64,000 bases of DNA from Pseudomonas sp. LS44 (GCF_024730785.1 NZ_CP102830.1:1-64000), one strand, 5' to 3'; positions 1 to 13,215 are shown, numbered from the stretch's first letter. Made by a program: numbers and translations. Notes: generated by a model from the letters alone, not told the origin.

Positions 1-1188
1 CAGGCGAGGACCACCCCAGCAGTTACCAGCCCTCCAGCGGCTCCCCAGGCTAGACAACCTTCCCGCGAGGAGTCGCCGCGCCTTAGCATGGATCCGCTGG
101 CCGACACGCCGTCCGGCGCCGCGCCGCGTACCGAGCGCTCGGTGCAGGTAGAGGGTGCGCTTAAGCACACCAGCTATCTGAACCGCACATTTACCTTCGA
201 GAATTTCGTCGAAGGTAAATCCAACCAATTGGCCCGTGCGGCGGCGTGGCAGGTGGCGGACAACCCCAAGCATGGCTACAACCCGCTGTTTTTGTATGGC
301 GGGGTGGGGTTAGGCAAGACGCACTTGATGCACGCCGTGGGTAATCACCTGCTGAAAAAGAACCCCAACGCCAAGGTGGTTTACCTGCACTCGGAGCGTT
401 TCGTGGCCGATATGGTCAAGGCGCTGCAATTGAATGCCATCAATGAGTTCAAGCGCTTCTATCGGTCGGTGGATGCGCTGCTGATCGACGATATTCAATT
501 CTTCGCCAAGAAAGAACGCTCGCAAGAAGAGTTTTTCCATACTTTCAATGCCTTGCTTGAAGGTGGCCAGCAGGTGATTCTCACCAGTGATCGCTACCCT
601 AAAGAAATCGAAGGCCTCGAAGAGCGGCTGAAATCCCGTTTTGGTTGGGGATTGACCGTAGCGGTCGAGCCACCGGAGTTGGAAACCCGGGTGGCGATTC
701 TGATGAAGAAGGCCGATCAGGCCAAAGTCGATCTTCCTCATGATGCTGCCTTTTTTATTGCCCAGCGGATACGCTCCAACGTCCGTGAGCTAGAAGGTGC
801 TTTGAAGCGGGTCATCGCTCATTCGCATTTCATGGGTCGTGAGATCACCATTGAATTGATTCGCGAGTCGTTGAAGGATTTGCTGGCATTGCAGGACAAG
901 CTGGTCAGCATCGACAACATTCAGCGCACTGTGGCCGAGTATTACAAAATCAAGATTTCCGACCTGCTCTCCAAGCGCCGCTCGCGCTCGGTGGCCAGAC
1001 CACGCCAGGTGGCGATGGCGTTGTCCAAGGAATTGACCAACCATAGCCTGCCGGAGATCGGTGACGCCTTCGGCGGCCGCGATCACACCACCGTATTACA
1101 CGCTTGTCGTAAGATTGCTGAGCTAAGGGAATCCGACGCGGATATCCGTGAGGATTACAAGAATCTGTTGCGTACGCTGACTACCTGA
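1..1188 (+). CDS. dnaA: Chromosomal replication initiator DnaA (5' truncated by window)
   Basis: DnaA is the AAA+ initiator that binds DnaA boxes at oriC and opens the origin. The reading frame is open from base 1, so the first roughly 110 residues of a normally ~500-residue protein lie outside the window. The ATG at 88 is internal. Visible are the Walker A motif ([10 protein letters not shown], near base 300), the Walker B motif (LLIDDIQF, near base 480) and the C-terminal box-binding signature ([15 protein letters not shown], near base 1072). The proline- and alanine-rich stretch before base 120 is the variable linker, domain II. dnaN follows after 35 bp in the usual dnaA-dnaN-recF-gyrB order. 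Confidence 0.98.
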   Translation, partial: QARTTPAVTSPPAAPQARQPSREESPRLSMDPLADTPSGAAPRTERSVQVEGALKHTSYLNRTFTFENFVEGKSNQLARAAAWQVADNPKHGYNPLFLYGGVGLGKTHLMHAVGNHLLKKNPNAKVVYLHSERFVADMVKALQLNAINEFKRFYRSVDALLIDDIQFFAKKERSQEEFFHTFNALLEGGQQVILTSDRYPKEIEGLEERLKSRFGWGLTVAVEPPELETRVAILMKKADQAKVDLPHDAAFFIAQRIRSNVRELEGALKRVIAHSHFMGREITIELIRESLKDLLALQDKLVSIDNIQRTVAEYYKIKISDLLSKRRSRSVARPRQVAMALSKELTNHSLPEIGDAFGGRDHTTVLHACRKIAELRESDADIREDYKNLLRTLTT

Positions 1189-1223
1189 TATTCAACGCAG
1201 CCCATGAGGCAAGGGACTAGACC

Positions 1224-2327
1224 ATGCAATTCACCATTCAACGCGAAGCCTTGTTGAAACCCCTGCAACTGGTCGCAGGCGTCGTCGAACGCCGTCAGAC
1301 CTTGCCGGTACTCTCCAACGTCTTGCTGGTAGTTGAAGGCCAACAGCTGTCGTTGACCGGTACCGATCTGGAAGTGGAGCTGGTTGGGCGGGTGGCACTT
1401 GAAGAGCCTGCCGAACAGGGTGAAATCACCGTGCCTGCGCGCAAGCTGATGGATATCTGCAAAAGCCTGCCCAACGATGCGCTGATCGATATCAAGCTCG
1501 ACGAACACAAGTTGATCGTCAAAGCCGGACGTAGCCGCTTCACGCTTTCTACCTTGCCGGCAAATGACTTCCCTAATGTCGAGGAAGGCCCTGGATCGCT
1601 GAATTTCACCCTGAGCCAAAGCAAGCTGCGCCGATTGATTGAGCGCACCAGTTTTGCCATGGCTCAGCAGGATGTCCGTTATTACTTGAACGGCATGCTG
1701 CTGGAAGTCCAAACCGGTGTTTTGCGCGCGGTGGCTACCGACGGTCATCGTTTGGCAATGTGCGCGATGGAAGCCGGCATTGAACACGCGGACCGGCACC
1801 AGGTCATCGTGCCTCGCAAAGGCATATTGGAATTGGCGAGACTGCTGACCGAGCAGGACGGCAGCGTCAGTATCGTGTTGGGTCAGCATCATATTCGTGC
1901 GACTACCGGTGAATTTACCTTCACCTCGAAACTGGTGGATGGCAAGTTTCCTGACTATGAGCGAGTCCTGCCGCGCGGTGGCGACAAGCTGGTCATCGGT
2001 GATCGACAGGCGTTGCGGGAAGCCTTCAGCCGTACCGCAATTCTGTCCAATGAGAAATATCGCGGCATTCGCCTGCAGCTCGCTTCTGGCCAACTAAAAA
2101 TCCAGGCCAACAACCCTGAGCAGGAAGAAGCGGAAGAAGAGGTAGCGGTTAACTACAACGGCGCGGGCTTGGAGATTGGCTTCAACGTCAGCTACTTGCT
2201 CGATGTGCTTGGCGTGATGACTACCGAACAAATGCGCTTGATCCTGTCTGATTCCAATAGCAGTGCACTGCTGCAAGAAGCGGATAACGACGACTCGGCC
2301 TACGTTGTCATGCCGATGCGTTTGTAA
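1224..2327 (+). CDS. dnaN: DNA polymerase III beta subunit (sliding clamp)
   Basis: This is the ring-shaped processivity clamp that tethers Pol III and other clamp-binding enzymes to DNA. The 367-residue length is the family norm and the beginning MQFTIQREALLKPLQLV is typical. The ending (YVVMPMRL) is the characteristic beta-clamp C-terminus. The start ATG at 1224 has a GGCAAGGG-type ribosome site about 10 bases upstream. The gene lies between dnaA and recF on the same strand, with short gaps of 35 and 20 bp, and is probably co-transcribed with both. Confidence 0.98.
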   Translation: MQFTIQREALLKPLQLVAGVVERRQTLPVLSNVLLVVEGQQLSLTGTDLEVELVGRVALEEPAEQGEITVPARKLMDICKSLPNDALIDIKLDEHKLIVKAGRSRFTLSTLPANDFPNVEEGPGSLNFTLSQSKLRRLIERTSFAMAQQDVRYYLNGMLLEVQTGVLRAVATDGHRLAMCAMEAGIEHADRHQVIVPRKGILELARLLTEQDGSVSIVLGQHHIRATTGEFTFTSKLVDGKFPDYERVLPRGGDKLVIGDRQALREAFSRTAILSNEKYRGIRLQLASGQLKIQANNPEQEEAEEEVAVNYNGAGLEIGFNVSYLLDVLGVMTTEQMRLILSDSNSSALLQEADNDDSAYVVMPMRL

Positions 2328-2347
2328 CCGAGGCTTAAGCCTTCTCA

Positions 2348-5865
<3,518 letters not shown>

Positions 5866-5888
5866 TCTGCTGGACTAGCTATGCAATC

Positions 5889-5914
5889 AACCCCGGCCCT
5901 GTGCCGGGGTTTTT
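5889..5914 (+). terminator. Rho-independent terminator after gyrB
   Basis: A perfect GC-rich stem (CCCCGGC, loop CCTGT, GCCGGGG), extended by two A:T pairs, is followed by a run of T. It closes the dnaA-dnaN-recF-gyrB unit. Confidence 0.92.
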
Positions 5915-5968
5915 GCTGCGTGGCTATAATTTGGATGAAGAAGCGGACGCTGAGGCGGGACTACGCGA

Positions 5969-6157
5969 ATGCGAGATGAGCCATTGGGCAACGATAGCGT
6001 GGAACAGATTCTGGCTTACATGCGACGCCAGCTTAGCTCAGGTCGGGTTAAGCCGGCGGTGCTGGTTGTGCAAACCCAGCAGGCCTTTCCTGAGGCCAGC
6101 CACGAGCTGATCGTAGCGTGCTTCAACCAGCTTGATTCGCCGCTGTTGAAGCGCTGA
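5969..6157 (+). CDS. Small hypothetical protein (62 aa)
   Basis: I do not recognise this product. It starts at an ATG preceded by GAGGCGGGA, a plausible ribosome site. It encodes a 62-residue soluble protein with a central hydrophobic stretch (KPAVLVVQTQQAF) and no clear signal or membrane segment. It fills the gap between the gyrB terminator and the convergent acyltransferase gene. Codon use is compatible with its neighbours, but nothing beyond the open frame and ribosome site proves expression, so chance remains possible. Confidence 0.45.
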   Translation: MRDEPLGNDSVEQILAYMRRQLSSGRVKPAVLVVQTQQAFPEASHELIVACFNQLDSPLLKR

Positions 6158-6183
6158 ACGCCTTACCCCGAGCAATGCCGGGA

Positions 6184-6954
6184 TTAAGCGACGTGGGAAT
6201 TGTTCGGCACTGCTTCCGGCTCGACACCGGAGATCTGCTGCTGCGCTTGGCTGACCCAGGCAAAGGCACGGTCGTTGAGCTCGGCGATGGCGCGCGGGCC
6301 CTCGCCTTCGGCGTACATTGGAGGGCCGATAATTACCTGGATGGTGCCCGGGCGTTTGCCCCAGCCGTGTTTTGGCCAGAATTCGCCGGCGTTGTGGGCG
6401 ATCGGTAGTACCGGCAGGTCGGCGTTCACCGCCAGGGCCGTGCCGCCGCGAGAGAACTTGCCGAGCTGGCCCGGCGGCAACCGCGTGCCTTCCGGGAAGA
6501 TCAGCACCCAGCAGCCGTCCTGCAACAACTCATGACCTTTCTTCGCCACCTGCTTGAGCGCGGCCTTGGGGTTGTCGCGGTCAATGGCGATCGGGCGAAG
6601 CATGGCCATCGCCCAGCCGAAGAACGGCACATACAGCAGCTCGCGCTTGAGCACCTGGCTGAGCGGCGAGAAATAGCTGGAGAGGAAGAAGGTTTCCCAA
6701 GTGCTCTGGTGGTTGGAGAGGATCACGCATGCCTGCTTGGGTACGTTTTCCGCGCCAGTGACCTGATAGCGCAGGCCCAGTACAGTCCTCGACAGGCCAA
6801 CGGCAAAGCGGCACCAGAGGACGTTGATGAAGTGGTAACGGGCGCGGAACGACAGGAAGGGCGCAACGAAGAAGCTCAGCGTGCACCAGAGCAAGGCGCT
6901 GGACGACAGCAGCAGGTAGAAGGAAACGGTTCTGAGGGCCTGCACTATCGACAT
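6184..6954 (-). CDS. plsC: 1-acyl-sn-glycerol-3-phosphate acyltransferase (LptA/PlsC type)
   Basis: The enzyme acylates lysophosphatidate to phosphatidate in membrane phospholipid synthesis. The 256-residue protein has an N-terminal hydrophobic segment (residues ~5-40), the catalytic H-X4-acidic motif in NHQSTWE, and the substrate motif FPEGTR. I place the start at MSIVQALRTV (6954), seven bases after the gmhB stop. An upstream in-frame start exists at 7008, but it would overlap gmhB by 47 bp. Position and length match P. aeruginosa PA0005 (called lptA there). It likely forms an operon with gmhB. Confidence 0.93.
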   Translation of the reverse strand: MSIVQALRTVSFYLLLSSSALLWCTLSFFVAPFLSFRARYHFINVLWCRFAVGLSRTVLGLRYQVTGAENVPKQACVILSNHQSTWETFFLSSYFSPLSQVLKRELLYVPFFGWAMAMLRPIAIDRDNPKAALKQVAKKGHELLQDGCWVLIFPEGTRLPPGQLGKFSRGGTALAVNADLPVLPIAHNAGEFWPKHGWGKRPGTIQVIIGPPMYAEGEGPRAIAELNDRAFAWVSQAQQQISGVEPEAVPNNSHVA

Positions 6955-6961
6955 GTGAGCG

Positions 6962-7498
6962 TTATTCCTGTTGGAGAAGGTGGTCGGCGATGGCCGCCAG
7001 ATCGTCAAATATCAAGGTGGCGGTGGGCACGCCTTTCGCCAGCGTGCGCTGGCCTTTGCCGGTTTTCACCAATACCGCCTGACAGTCGACGGCCAGGGCT
7101 GCCTCCAGGTCACCGCTGCTATCGCCGACGAACCACACGCCGCGCAGATCCACGCCATAGTGCGCGGCGATCTGCTGCAGCATTCCGGGCTTGGGTTTGC
7201 GGCAGTCACAGCCGTCGTCCGGGCCATGCGGACAATGCACGATCAGCCCGACCTCACCGCCCTGCTCTGCGACCAACTGGCGCAGCCGCGCATGCATGGC
7301 CTCAAGAGTCGCCACATCGTAATAGCCCCGCGCCAAACCGGATTGATTGGTGGCCACGGCCACCGTCCAGCCGGCTTTGGAAAGACGGGCGATCGCGGCG
7401 ATGGAACCGGGGATCGGAATCCACTCATCCACGGTCTTGATGTAGGCGTCGGAGTCTTCGTTGATGACCCCGTCGCGGTCGAGTATCACGAGCTTCAT
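6962..7498 (-). CDS. gmhB: D-glycero-beta-D-manno-heptose 1,7-bisphosphate 7-phosphatase
   Basis: GmhB removes the C7 phosphate in ADP-heptose synthesis for the LPS inner core. The 178-residue HAD-superfamily protein begins with the catalytic motif DRDGVIN and has the second motif ATNQSG. It also carries the cysteine and histidine cluster HCPHGPDDGCDC that binds zinc in this family, then KPKPGM and the acidic motif GDSSGDLEAA. It lies between glyS and plsC on the minus strand. The 44-bp gap from glyS holds a small ACCCTCT/AGAGGGT hairpin. Confidence 0.93.
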   Translation of the reverse strand: MKLVILDRDGVINEDSDAYIKTVDEWIPIPGSIAAIARLSKAGWTVAVATNQSGLARGYYDVATLEAMHARLRQLVAEQGGEVGLIVHCPHGPDDGCDCRKPKPGMLQQIAAHYGVDLRGVWFVGDSSGDLEAALAVDCQAVLVKTGKGQRTLAKGVPTATLIFDDLAAIADHLLQQE

Positions 7499-7512
7499 AT
7501 AGTCCTCATCGC

Positions 7513-7532
7513 TACCCTCTCCGCAGAGAGGG
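7513..7532. repeat. Short CCCTCTCC/GAGAGGG hairpin
   Basis: A small inverted repeat (ACCCTCT, CCGCAG, AGAGGGT) lies between glyS and gmhB. Its core resembles the longer CCCTCTCC-type repeats at 22602-22710 and 38468-38513, so it may be a degraded copy of them. Confidence 0.5.
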
Positions 7533-7542
7533 TGTGGACGCG

Positions 7543-9597
7543 TCAGCCGAGCACTGAGATATCGGCGACGCCGAGGAATAGCCCGCGCAGCTTGGCCAGC
7601 AGGGCGTAGCGATTGGCGCGCACGTCAGCGTTCTCGGCATTCACCAGTACTGCCTCGAAGAAGCTGTCGACCGGCTCACGCAGCGCCGCCAGGCGTGCCA
7701 ACGCCTCACTGTACTGCCGCGATTCGGCCAGCGGTTGCACCGCCTGGTCGGCCTGCTGAATGGCGGCGTTGAGGGAGAACTCGTTGGGCGTCTCGAAGTA
7801 ATGCGCTTCGACATTCGCGGCGACTTGGCCTTCGGCCTTGCTCAGCAAGTTCCACACGCGCTTGTTGGCCGCGGCCAAGGCTTGGGCTTCCGGCAGTTTG
7901 CGGAACGCCTGCACGGCCTGTACGCGTTGATCGAAGTCCAACGGCGAACCGGGATTGACCGCGCGTACCGCCTGATAGCTGGCGACGTCCACGCCTTCGT
8001 CTTCATAACGCGCACGCAGGCGGTCGAAGATAAAATCCTGCACCTGGCCGGCCAAGCCGGTGGCTTTGACCTGCGGGCCGAACTGCTGAATGGCGAAGGC
8101 GATCGCGGCCGGCAGGTCGAGGTCCAGCTGCTTTTCGATCAGGATGCGCAGCACGCCCAAGGCGGCACGGCGCAGCGCATAGGGGTCTTTGCTGCCGGTG
8201 GGCAGCATGCCAATGCCAAAGATGCCGACCAGGGTGTCGAGCTTGTCGGCGATCGCCACGGCGGCACCGGTCAGGGTGCTCGGCAGTTCGGCGCCGGCGC
8301 CGCGCGGCATGTACTGCTCGGTCAGGGCCAGGGCGACGTCTTCGGGCTCGCCGTCATTCAGCGCGTAGTAGTAGCCGGCGATGCCCTGCATCTCCGGGAA
8401 CTCGCCGACCATCTCGGTGGCCAGGTCGCATTTCGACAGCAGGCCGGCACGTGCGGCGCGCTGCGCGTCACCGCCGATGCGCGGGGCGATGAAGGCGGCG
8501 AGCTGGGAAACCCGCTCGGCCTTGTTGAACACGCTGCCGAGTTGCGCCTGGAATACCACGTTGGCCAAGCGCTGGTTGAAGCTCTCGAGCTTCTGCTTCT
8601 TGTCCTGCTTGAAGAAGAACTCGGCGTCAGTCAGGCGCGGACGCACGACCTTCTCGTTACCGGCGACGATCTGCGCTGGGTCCTTGCTGACCAGGTTGGC
8701 CACGGTGATAAAGCGCGGCAGCAGCTTGCCGTTGGCGTCCAGCAGGCAGAAGTACTTCTGGTTGTCCTGCATGGTGGTGATCAGCGCTTCCTGCGGTACG
8801 TCGAGGAAGCGCTCCTCGAAGCTGCACACCAGCGGTACCGGCCACTCGACCAGGGCGGTGACTTCATCGAGCAACGCCGGCGGCACGATGGCCGTGCCTT
8901 GCTGTTCGCCAGCCAGGGCGGCGACGCGCTGCTCGATCAGCGCGCGACGTTCGGCAAAGTCGGCCAGCACGTGGGCGCTGCGCAGGTCTTCCAGGTAGGT
9001 GGAAGGCTTGGAGATACGCACCTGATCGGGGTTGTGGAAGCGGTGGCCGCGCGACTCGCGCCCGGCGGTCTGAGCGAGGATTTCGCAGTCGATCACGTCG
9101 TCACCGAACAGCATCACCAGCCACTGGGTCGGCCGCACGAATTCGACCCGGCGCGCTGCCCAGCGCATGCGCTTGGGAATCGGCAGGTCGTTCAGCGCGG
9201 TTTCGACGATGCCCGGCAGCAGGCCGGCGGCCGGCTGCCCGGGGATGTTCTGGCTGAACTTCAGCTTCGCCCCGCTGCGGTCGATCTGCGCCAACTCGAC
9301 GCCACATTTCTTGGCGAAACCGAGGGCGGCCTGGGTCGGCTGACCTTCGGCGTCGAAGGCGGCCTGCACGGGCGGGCCATCGAGATTCAGGCTGCGATCC
9401 GGCTGTTGAGTCGCCAGTTGTTCGACCAGTACTGCCAGACGCCGCGGCGCGGCGAACACCTGGGCCTTGGCATAACCCAGACCGGCGGCCTTGAGGCCTT
9501 TCTCGACGCTATCGAGGAAGGCGGCGCCGAGGCTGTTCAGCGCTTTCGGCGGCAGTTCTTCGGTGCCCAGTTCGACTAGGAAATCTTGTGCACTCAT
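7543..9597 (-). CDS. glyS: Glycyl-tRNA synthetase beta subunit
   Basis: This is the beta subunit of the alpha2-beta2 bacterial glycyl-tRNA synthetase and carries tRNA recognition functions. The 684-residue protein begins [20 protein letters not shown], the standard GlyS N-terminus, and has the conserved block [10 protein letters not shown]. The start overlaps the glyQ stop by three bases (ATGA), so the two subunits are translationally coupled. Confidence 0.97.
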   Translation of the reverse strand: MSAQDFLVELGTEELPPKALNSLGAAFLDSVEKGLKAAGLGYAKAQVFAAPRRLAVLVEQLATQQPDRSLNLDGPPVQAAFDAEGQPTQAALGFAKKCGVELAQIDRSGAKLKFSQNIPGQPAAGLLPGIVETALNDLPIPKRMRWAARRVEFVRPTQWLVMLFGDDVIDCEILAQTAGRESRGHRFHNPDQVRISKPSTYLEDLRSAHVLADFAERRALIEQRVAALAGEQQGTAIVPPALLDEVTALVEWPVPLVCSFEERFLDVPQEALITTMQDNQKYFCLLDANGKLLPRFITVANLVSKDPAQIVAGNEKVVRPRLTDAEFFFKQDKKQKLESFNQRLANVVFQAQLGSVFNKAERVSQLAAFIAPRIGGDAQRAARAGLLSKCDLATEMVGEFPEMQGIAGYYYALNDGEPEDVALALTEQYMPRGAGAELPSTLTGAAVAIADKLDTLVGIFGIGMLPTGSKDPYALRRAALGVLRILIEKQLDLDLPAAIAFAIQQFGPQVKATGLAGQVQDFIFDRLRARYEDEGVDVASYQAVRAVNPGSPLDFDQRVQAVQAFRKLPEAQALAAANKRVWNLLSKAEGQVAANVEAHYFETPNEFSLNAAIQQADQAVQPLAESRQYSEALARLAALREPVDSFFEAVLVNAENADVRANRYALLAKLRGLFLGVADISVLG

Positions 9598-10562
9598 TCT
9601 GCAGCCTCCTTCAGCATGGCCTGTACGTCGTCGCGCCCCAGGATCTCTTCACGAAGAGCAGGGTTGGCCATCGGGAAGCCAAGCTTGGCGCGCGCATCGA
9701 AGTAGCTCTGCGCCACCGCGCGAGCCAGGGCGCGGACGCGCAGGATGTACTGCTGACGCGCGGTTACCGAGATGGCGCGGCGGGCGTCCAGCAGGTTGAA
9801 GGTGTGCGAGGCCTTGAGGACCATTTCGTAGGTCGGCAACGGCAGTTGCAGCTTGATCAGGCGGTTGGCTTCGGACTCGTAGAAATCGAACAGTTCGAAC
9901 AGCTTCGGCACGTTGGCGTGCTCGAAGTTGTAGGTCGACTGCTCCACTTCGTTCTGATGGAACACATCGCCGTAGGTCACGGTACCAAACGGGCCGTTGG
10001 TCCACACCAGGTCGTAGACCGAGTCGACGCCCTGCAGGTACATGGCCAGGCGCTCGAGGCCGTAGGTGATTTCACCGGTGACCGGGTAGCACTCGATGCC
10101 GCCGACTTGCTGGAAGTAGGTGAACTGGGTGACTTCCATACCGTTCAGCCAGACTTCCCAGCCCAGACCCCAGGCGCCGAGGGTCGGCGATTCCCAGTTG
10201 TCTTCGACGAAGCGGATGTCGTGCACCAGCGGGTCGAGGCCGATGGCTTTCAGCGAGCCGAGATACAGCTCCTGGAAGTTTTCCGGATTGGGCTTCAACA
10301 CCACCTGGAACTGGTAGTAATGCTGCAGGCGGTTGGGGTTCTCGCCGTAGCGGCCGTCAGCCGGGCGGCGGCTCGGTTGCACGTAGGCGGCGTTCCAGTT
10401 TTCCGGGCCGATGGCGCGCAGAAAAGTGGCGGTGTGGAAAGTACCGGCGCCGACTTCCATATCGTATGGCTGCAGAATCACGCAGCCCTGCTCGGCCCAG
10501 TATTGTTGCAGGGCGAGGATCAAATCTTGGAAGGTGCGCACGGCAGGCGTAGTCTGGCTCAC
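9594..10562 (-). CDS. glyQ: Glycyl-tRNA synthetase alpha subunit
   Basis: This is the catalytic subunit that forms glycyl-adenylate. The protein has the class II core typical of GlyQ ([40 protein letters not shown]). I place the start at a GTG (10562, product [14 protein letters not shown]) because AGGTGA lies eight bases upstream and known GlyQ proteins begin this way. A longer frame to 10616 adds 18 unconserved residues. The product is 322 residues. It is divergent from tag. Confidence 0.96.
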   Translation of the reverse strand: MSQTTPAVRTFQDLILALQQYWAEQGCVILQPYDMEVGAGTFHTATFLRAIGPENWNAAYVQPSRRPADGRYGENPNRLQHYYQFQVVLKPNPENFQELYLGSLKAIGLDPLVHDIRFVEDNWESPTLGAWGLGWEVWLNGMEVTQFTYFQQVGGIECYPVTGEITYGLERLAMYLQGVDSVYDLVWTNGPFGTVTYGDVFHQNEVEQSTYNFEHANVPKLFELFDFYESEANRLIKLQLPLPTYEMVLKASHTFNLLDARRAISVTARQQYILRVRALARAVAQSYFDARAKLGFPMANPALREEILGRDDVQAMLKEAAE

Positions 10563-10647
10563 GAAATTTTCACCTGTACTGAGGCTGCGACAGAAAAGGC
10601 CGCGAGTATACCCCAATCCGTCGCCCCTCCACTGCCCTGGAAGGCCT

Positions 10648-11202
10648 ATGCCACGCTGCTTCTGGTGTTCCGACGATCCCCTGTATAGGGCCTACCACGA
10701 TGACGAATGGGGCGTGCCGTTGCGCGATCCGCGCGCGCTGTTCGAGTTGCTGTTGCTCGAAGGCTGCCAGGCCGGTTTGTCCTGGTTCACTGTGCTGAAA
10801 AAGCGTGAACGTTACCGTGAAGTGTTGTTCGGCTTCGATCCGCAGCGCCTGGCCGAGCTCAGTGACGCGCAGATCGAGGTGCTGATGGAGGATCCGGGGA
10901 TCATCCGCAATCGCCTGAAACTCAAGGCCGCCCGACAGAACGCGCAGGCCTGGTTGCGCCTGGAGGACCCGGTGGGATTGCTTTGGTCGTTCGTCGGCGG
11001 CGTAGCGAAGATCAATCGTTTCAGCGGCCGCGGCGATGTGCCGGCGGTGACCGCCGAGGCCGAGGCGATGAGCAAGGCGCTGAAGAAGGCCGGCTTCACT
11101 TTCGTCGGGCCGACCATCTGTTATGCCTTCATGCAGGCCAGCGGCATGGTCATGGATCACACCCTCGACTGCGACCGGCATGCCGAGTTGAGCGGCACGT
11201 AG
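10648..11202 (+). CDS. tag: DNA-3-methyladenine glycosylase I
   Basis: Tag excises 3-methyladenine from alkylated DNA as the first step of base excision repair. The 184-residue protein begins [22 protein letters not shown]. It shows the family's zinc ligands (early cysteine, early histidine, and the HTLDCDRH end) and the conserved [16 protein letters not shown] and [19 protein letters not shown] blocks. The start is set by GGAAGG seven bases upstream; the frame runs open much further upstream, over glyQ, without conservation. Confidence 0.95.
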   Translation: MPRCFWCSDDPLYRAYHDDEWGVPLRDPRALFELLLLEGCQAGLSWFTVLKKRERYREVLFGFDPQRLAELSDAQIEVLMEDPGIIRNRLKLKAARQNAQAWLRLEDPVGLLWSFVGGVAKINRFSGRGDVPAVTAEAEAMSKALKKAGFTFVGPTICYAFMQASGMVMDHTLDCDRHAELSGT

Positions 11203-11247
11203 CTGGGGCGCGCGGGTTGCTGGATGGTTGGCGCGTAGGTTGGACGC

Positions 11248-11354
11248 GTAGGTTGGCGCTGAGCGAAGCGATGCCCAACAGGCGGTGGCGGCTCCAGCGA
11301 CGATGCCCACCCCCACCGTTGGGCATCGTCGCTTCGCTTCTCAGCCCAACCTAC
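11248..11354. repeat. GTAG-bounded inverted repeat, GTTGGGC type (copy 1)
   Basis: The two arms (GTAGGTTGGCGCTGAGCGAA... and its near complement ending CAGCCCAACCTAC) flank a GC-rich spacer. The outer ends are GTAGG and CCTAC. A partial copy (CGTAGGTTGGA) sits just upstream at 11234-11244. The element fills the gap between tag and the lipid A acyltransferase gene. The layout is that of two REP-like hairpins in inverse orientation. Confidence 0.8.
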
Positions 11355-11409
11355 AGGGATCTGTGCGCGGCGGTTACAATGCCAGCCCTGTCAATTTCTG
11401 GAGCTGCCT

Positions 11410-12297
11410 GTGGAGAAGTTCAAAGGCGCCTTGGTGGTCGGCTTTCTGCGGCTATTCGCCCTCCTGCCCTGGCGCGCGGTGCAAGCCGTCGGTGCGGCGA
11501 TCGGCTGGCTGATGTGGAAGCTACCAAATGGTTCGCGGCGGATAGCGAGCATCAATCTGAGCAAGTGCTTTCCCGAGCTGGACGGTGCCGCCCATGACCG
11601 CCTGCTGCGCAGGACCCTGATGGACACTGGCCGGACCATCACCGAAAGTGCCTGCGCCTGGATCTGGCCGGCGCACAAGTCGATCGGCCTGATCCGCCAA
11701 GTCGAGGGGCTGGAAATCCTCCAGGCCGCTCTGGCTTCCGGCAAGGGTGTGGTCGTCGTTGCCACACACCTGGGTAATTGGGAAATCCTCAACCATTACT
11801 TTTGCTCATTGTGCAAACCGGTGATCTTCTACCGCCCACCCAAGCTCAAGGCTGTCGACGAACTGCTGCAGAAGCAGCGCGTGCAGATGGGCAATCGGGT
11901 GGCAGCCTCGACCAAGGAAGGCATCCTCAGCGTCATCAAGGAAGTGCGCAAAGGCGGCGTGGTGGGCATTCCGGCTGATCCTGAACCGAGCCGGTCGTCC
12001 GGGGTGTTTGTACCCTTCTGCGCCACCCAGGCCCTGACCAGCAAGTTCGTCCCCGGCATGCTCGCCGGTGGCAAGGCGGTGGGCGTATTCGCCAATGCTA
12101 TTCGTTTGGAAGACGGTTCCGGTTTCAAGGCGATCTTCGAAGCGGCGCCCGAGGCGATGTACAGCAGCGAGGCGGAAACCTCGGCGGCGGCGATGAGCCA
12201 GGTGGTGGAGAAATATGTGCGCGCTTATCCGAGCCAATACATGTGGACCATGAAGCGCTTCAAGAAGCGCCCGGAAGGCGAGAGTCGTTGGTATTGA
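11410..12297 (+). CDS. Lipid A biosynthesis lauroyl/secondary acyltransferase (LpxL/HtrB family)
   Basis: This inner-membrane enzyme adds a secondary acyl chain to lipid A. The 295-residue protein starts at a GTG. It has an N-terminal membrane anchor and the catalytic motif HLGNWE (His-X4-Glu), followed by IFYRPPK and by the GIPADPEPSRSSGVFVPF block of this family. The position after tag matches PA0011 of P. aeruginosa, one of two HtrB/LpxL-type enzymes there, so I leave the symbol empty. A symmetric terminator follows directly. Confidence 0.92.
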   Translation: MEKFKGALVVGFLRLFALLPWRAVQAVGAAIGWLMWKLPNGSRRIASINLSKCFPELDGAAHDRLLRRTLMDTGRTITESACAWIWPAHKSIGLIRQVEGLEILQAALASGKGVVVVATHLGNWEILNHYFCSLCKPVIFYRPPKLKAVDELLQKQRVQMGNRVAASTKEGILSVIKEVRKGGVVGIPADPEPSRSSGVFVPFCATQALTSKFVPGMLAGGKAVGVFANAIRLEDGSGFKAIFEAAPEAMYSSEAETSAAAMSQVVEKYVRAYPSQYMWTMKRFKKRPEGESRWY

Positions 12298-12302
12298 GTT
12301 GA

Positions 12303-12334
12303 CTAAAAAGGCGCCCTGTAAGGCGCCTTTTTAG
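12303..12334. terminator. Bidirectional-looking terminator after the lipid A acyltransferase gene
   Basis: A 13-bp perfect stem (CTAAAAAGGCGCC, loop CTGTAA, GGCGCCTTTTTAG) has a T-rich distal arm. The symmetric A and T runs would allow termination in either direction. Confidence 0.9.
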
Positions 12335-12403
12335 TGCGCGGTGACTGGGCGCACGCGGCTATATGCGCTATTAAACGCCATCACCCGTGACAGGCCAGGC
12401 CTC

Positions 12404-12694
12404 ATGTCCAATCAGCGCCACTACCCGCGTACGCCGATGAAATGCCGGATCAAGATTTGCCATCCGAGCTTCGGTGAGCTGATCGCGCAAACCCGCGATT
12501 TGTCCGACGGCGGCGTCTACGTCAAACATCCGGCTCTGCTCGCGCTGCCGGCCGGCAGCCTGGTGACCGGCCAGGTTCAGGATTTGCCGTTCGAGGCGCC
12601 GATTCTGCACATGCAAGTCATGCGCGCCGATGGCGAAGGCGTCGGGCTGCGCTTTTGCCCAGCTGACGACGAGCGCCAAGCCGCTGCCGAGTGA
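12404..12694 (+). CDS. PilZ-domain protein
   Basis: This is a 96-residue single-domain PilZ protein, likely a cyclic-di-GMP receptor. It begins MSNQRHYPRTPMKC. The RHYPR arginine cluster and the DLSDGGVYV motif correspond to the RxxxR and (D/N)xSxxG cyclic-di-GMP binding motifs. It corresponds by position to PA0012. A longer upstream frame from 12341 is less likely because conservation starts at the RHYPR region. The stop abuts that of the convergent TPR-like gene with no gap. Confidence 0.88.
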   Translation: MSNQRHYPRTPMKCRIKICHPSFGELIAQTRDLSDGGVYVKHPALLALPAGSLVTGQVQDLPFEAPILHMQVMRADGEGVGLRFCPADDERQAAAE

Positions 12695-13015
12695 TCATTC
12701 CAGGCGGCGCAGCTTATCCAGTTTGTGGATGAACACGGTCATCTCCTTCTCCGCCTGTTTATCGCCGTGCGCCTGCGCGGCGGCGACGCCCTGCTCCCAG
12801 GCCAGCCGCGCCCCGGCCAGATCGCCGAGGCCTTGCTGGGCCTTGCCGAGCAGCTTCCAGGCCGCCGAATACTTCGGGTCGAACGCCACGCAGGCCTGCA
12901 AATGTTCGGCGGCGCGCGGGTAGTCGAGCAGATCCAGATAACCCTTGCCGAGACCGAAGCGCAGCAGCGCATTGTCCACCCCCTTGGCCAGCATCTTTTC
13001 CAGGGATTCGAGCAT
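12695..13015 (-). CDS. Small TPR-like protein
   Basis: This 106-residue helical protein has tetratricopeptide-like repeats: GYLDLLDYPRAAEHLQACVA followed by AWKLLGKAQQGLGDLAGARL match the TPR consensus spacing. No signal peptide is seen. It matches the position of PA0013. The function is unknown; TPR proteins act as protein-binding scaffolds. The gene converges on the PilZ gene, and its upstream side is occupied by a cluster of inverted repeats. Confidence 0.82.
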   Translation of the reverse strand: MLESLEKMLAKGVDNALLRFGLGKGYLDLLDYPRAAEHLQACVAFDPKYSAAWKLLGKAQQGLGDLAGARLAWEQGVAAAQAHGDKQAEKEMTVFIHKLDKLRRLE

Positions 13016-13031
13016 GCTGTCTCCTCAGGCT

Positions 13032-13090
13032 GTAGGAGCGAATTCATTCGCGACCGACGATGCCTCGATCGCGAGTGAATTCGCTCCTAC
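13032..13090. repeat. GTAG-bounded inverted repeat, GAGCGAATTCATTCGCGA type (copy 1)
   Basis: Arms GTAGGAGCGAATTCATTCGC and their complement lie head to head over 59 bp. This is the classic Pseudomonas REP-doublet layout. It sits upstream of the TPR gene and downstream of trkA. Confidence 0.82.
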
Positions 13091-13107
13091 CAAAAAGCAT
13101 TAGCTTT

Positions 13108-13169
13108 GTAGGGCGGGTGCAACCCGCCAATGATCTCAAACCGTTCCGCGCGGGTTGCACCCGCCCTAC
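13108..13169. repeat. GTAG-bounded inverted repeat, GGGCGGGTGCAACCCGCC type
   Basis: GTAGGGCGGGTGCAACCCGC and a mirrored copy ending CCCGCCCTAC flank a short spacer. Each arm is itself a hairpin. It is tandem to the preceding element of a different family. Confidence 0.8.
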
Positions 13170-13189
13170 GAAGCTTGGTGTGGAGGGAT

Positions 13190-13210
13190 CACCAGCAAGC
13201 TGGCTCCTAC
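13190..13210. repeat. Single REP-like half element
   Basis: AGCAAGCTGGCTCCTAC resembles the complement of one arm of the GTAGGAGCCAGCTTGCTGG variant found in other Pseudomonas. Only one arm is present. Confidence 0.55.
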
Positions 13211-13215
13211 AAAAG

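Noticed and set aside
8966..8975. A further CACGTG core near 9 kb as a third parS site
   Set aside because: The flanks do not extend the TTCCACGTGGAA palindrome, so it is a chance core within glyS.
7735..9579. A 614-codon open frame on the plus strand opposite glyS
   Set aside because: It is a shadow of glyS produced by GC-rich codon bias. It has no ribosome site or family motifs, and its composition is repetitive (many G, L, Q).
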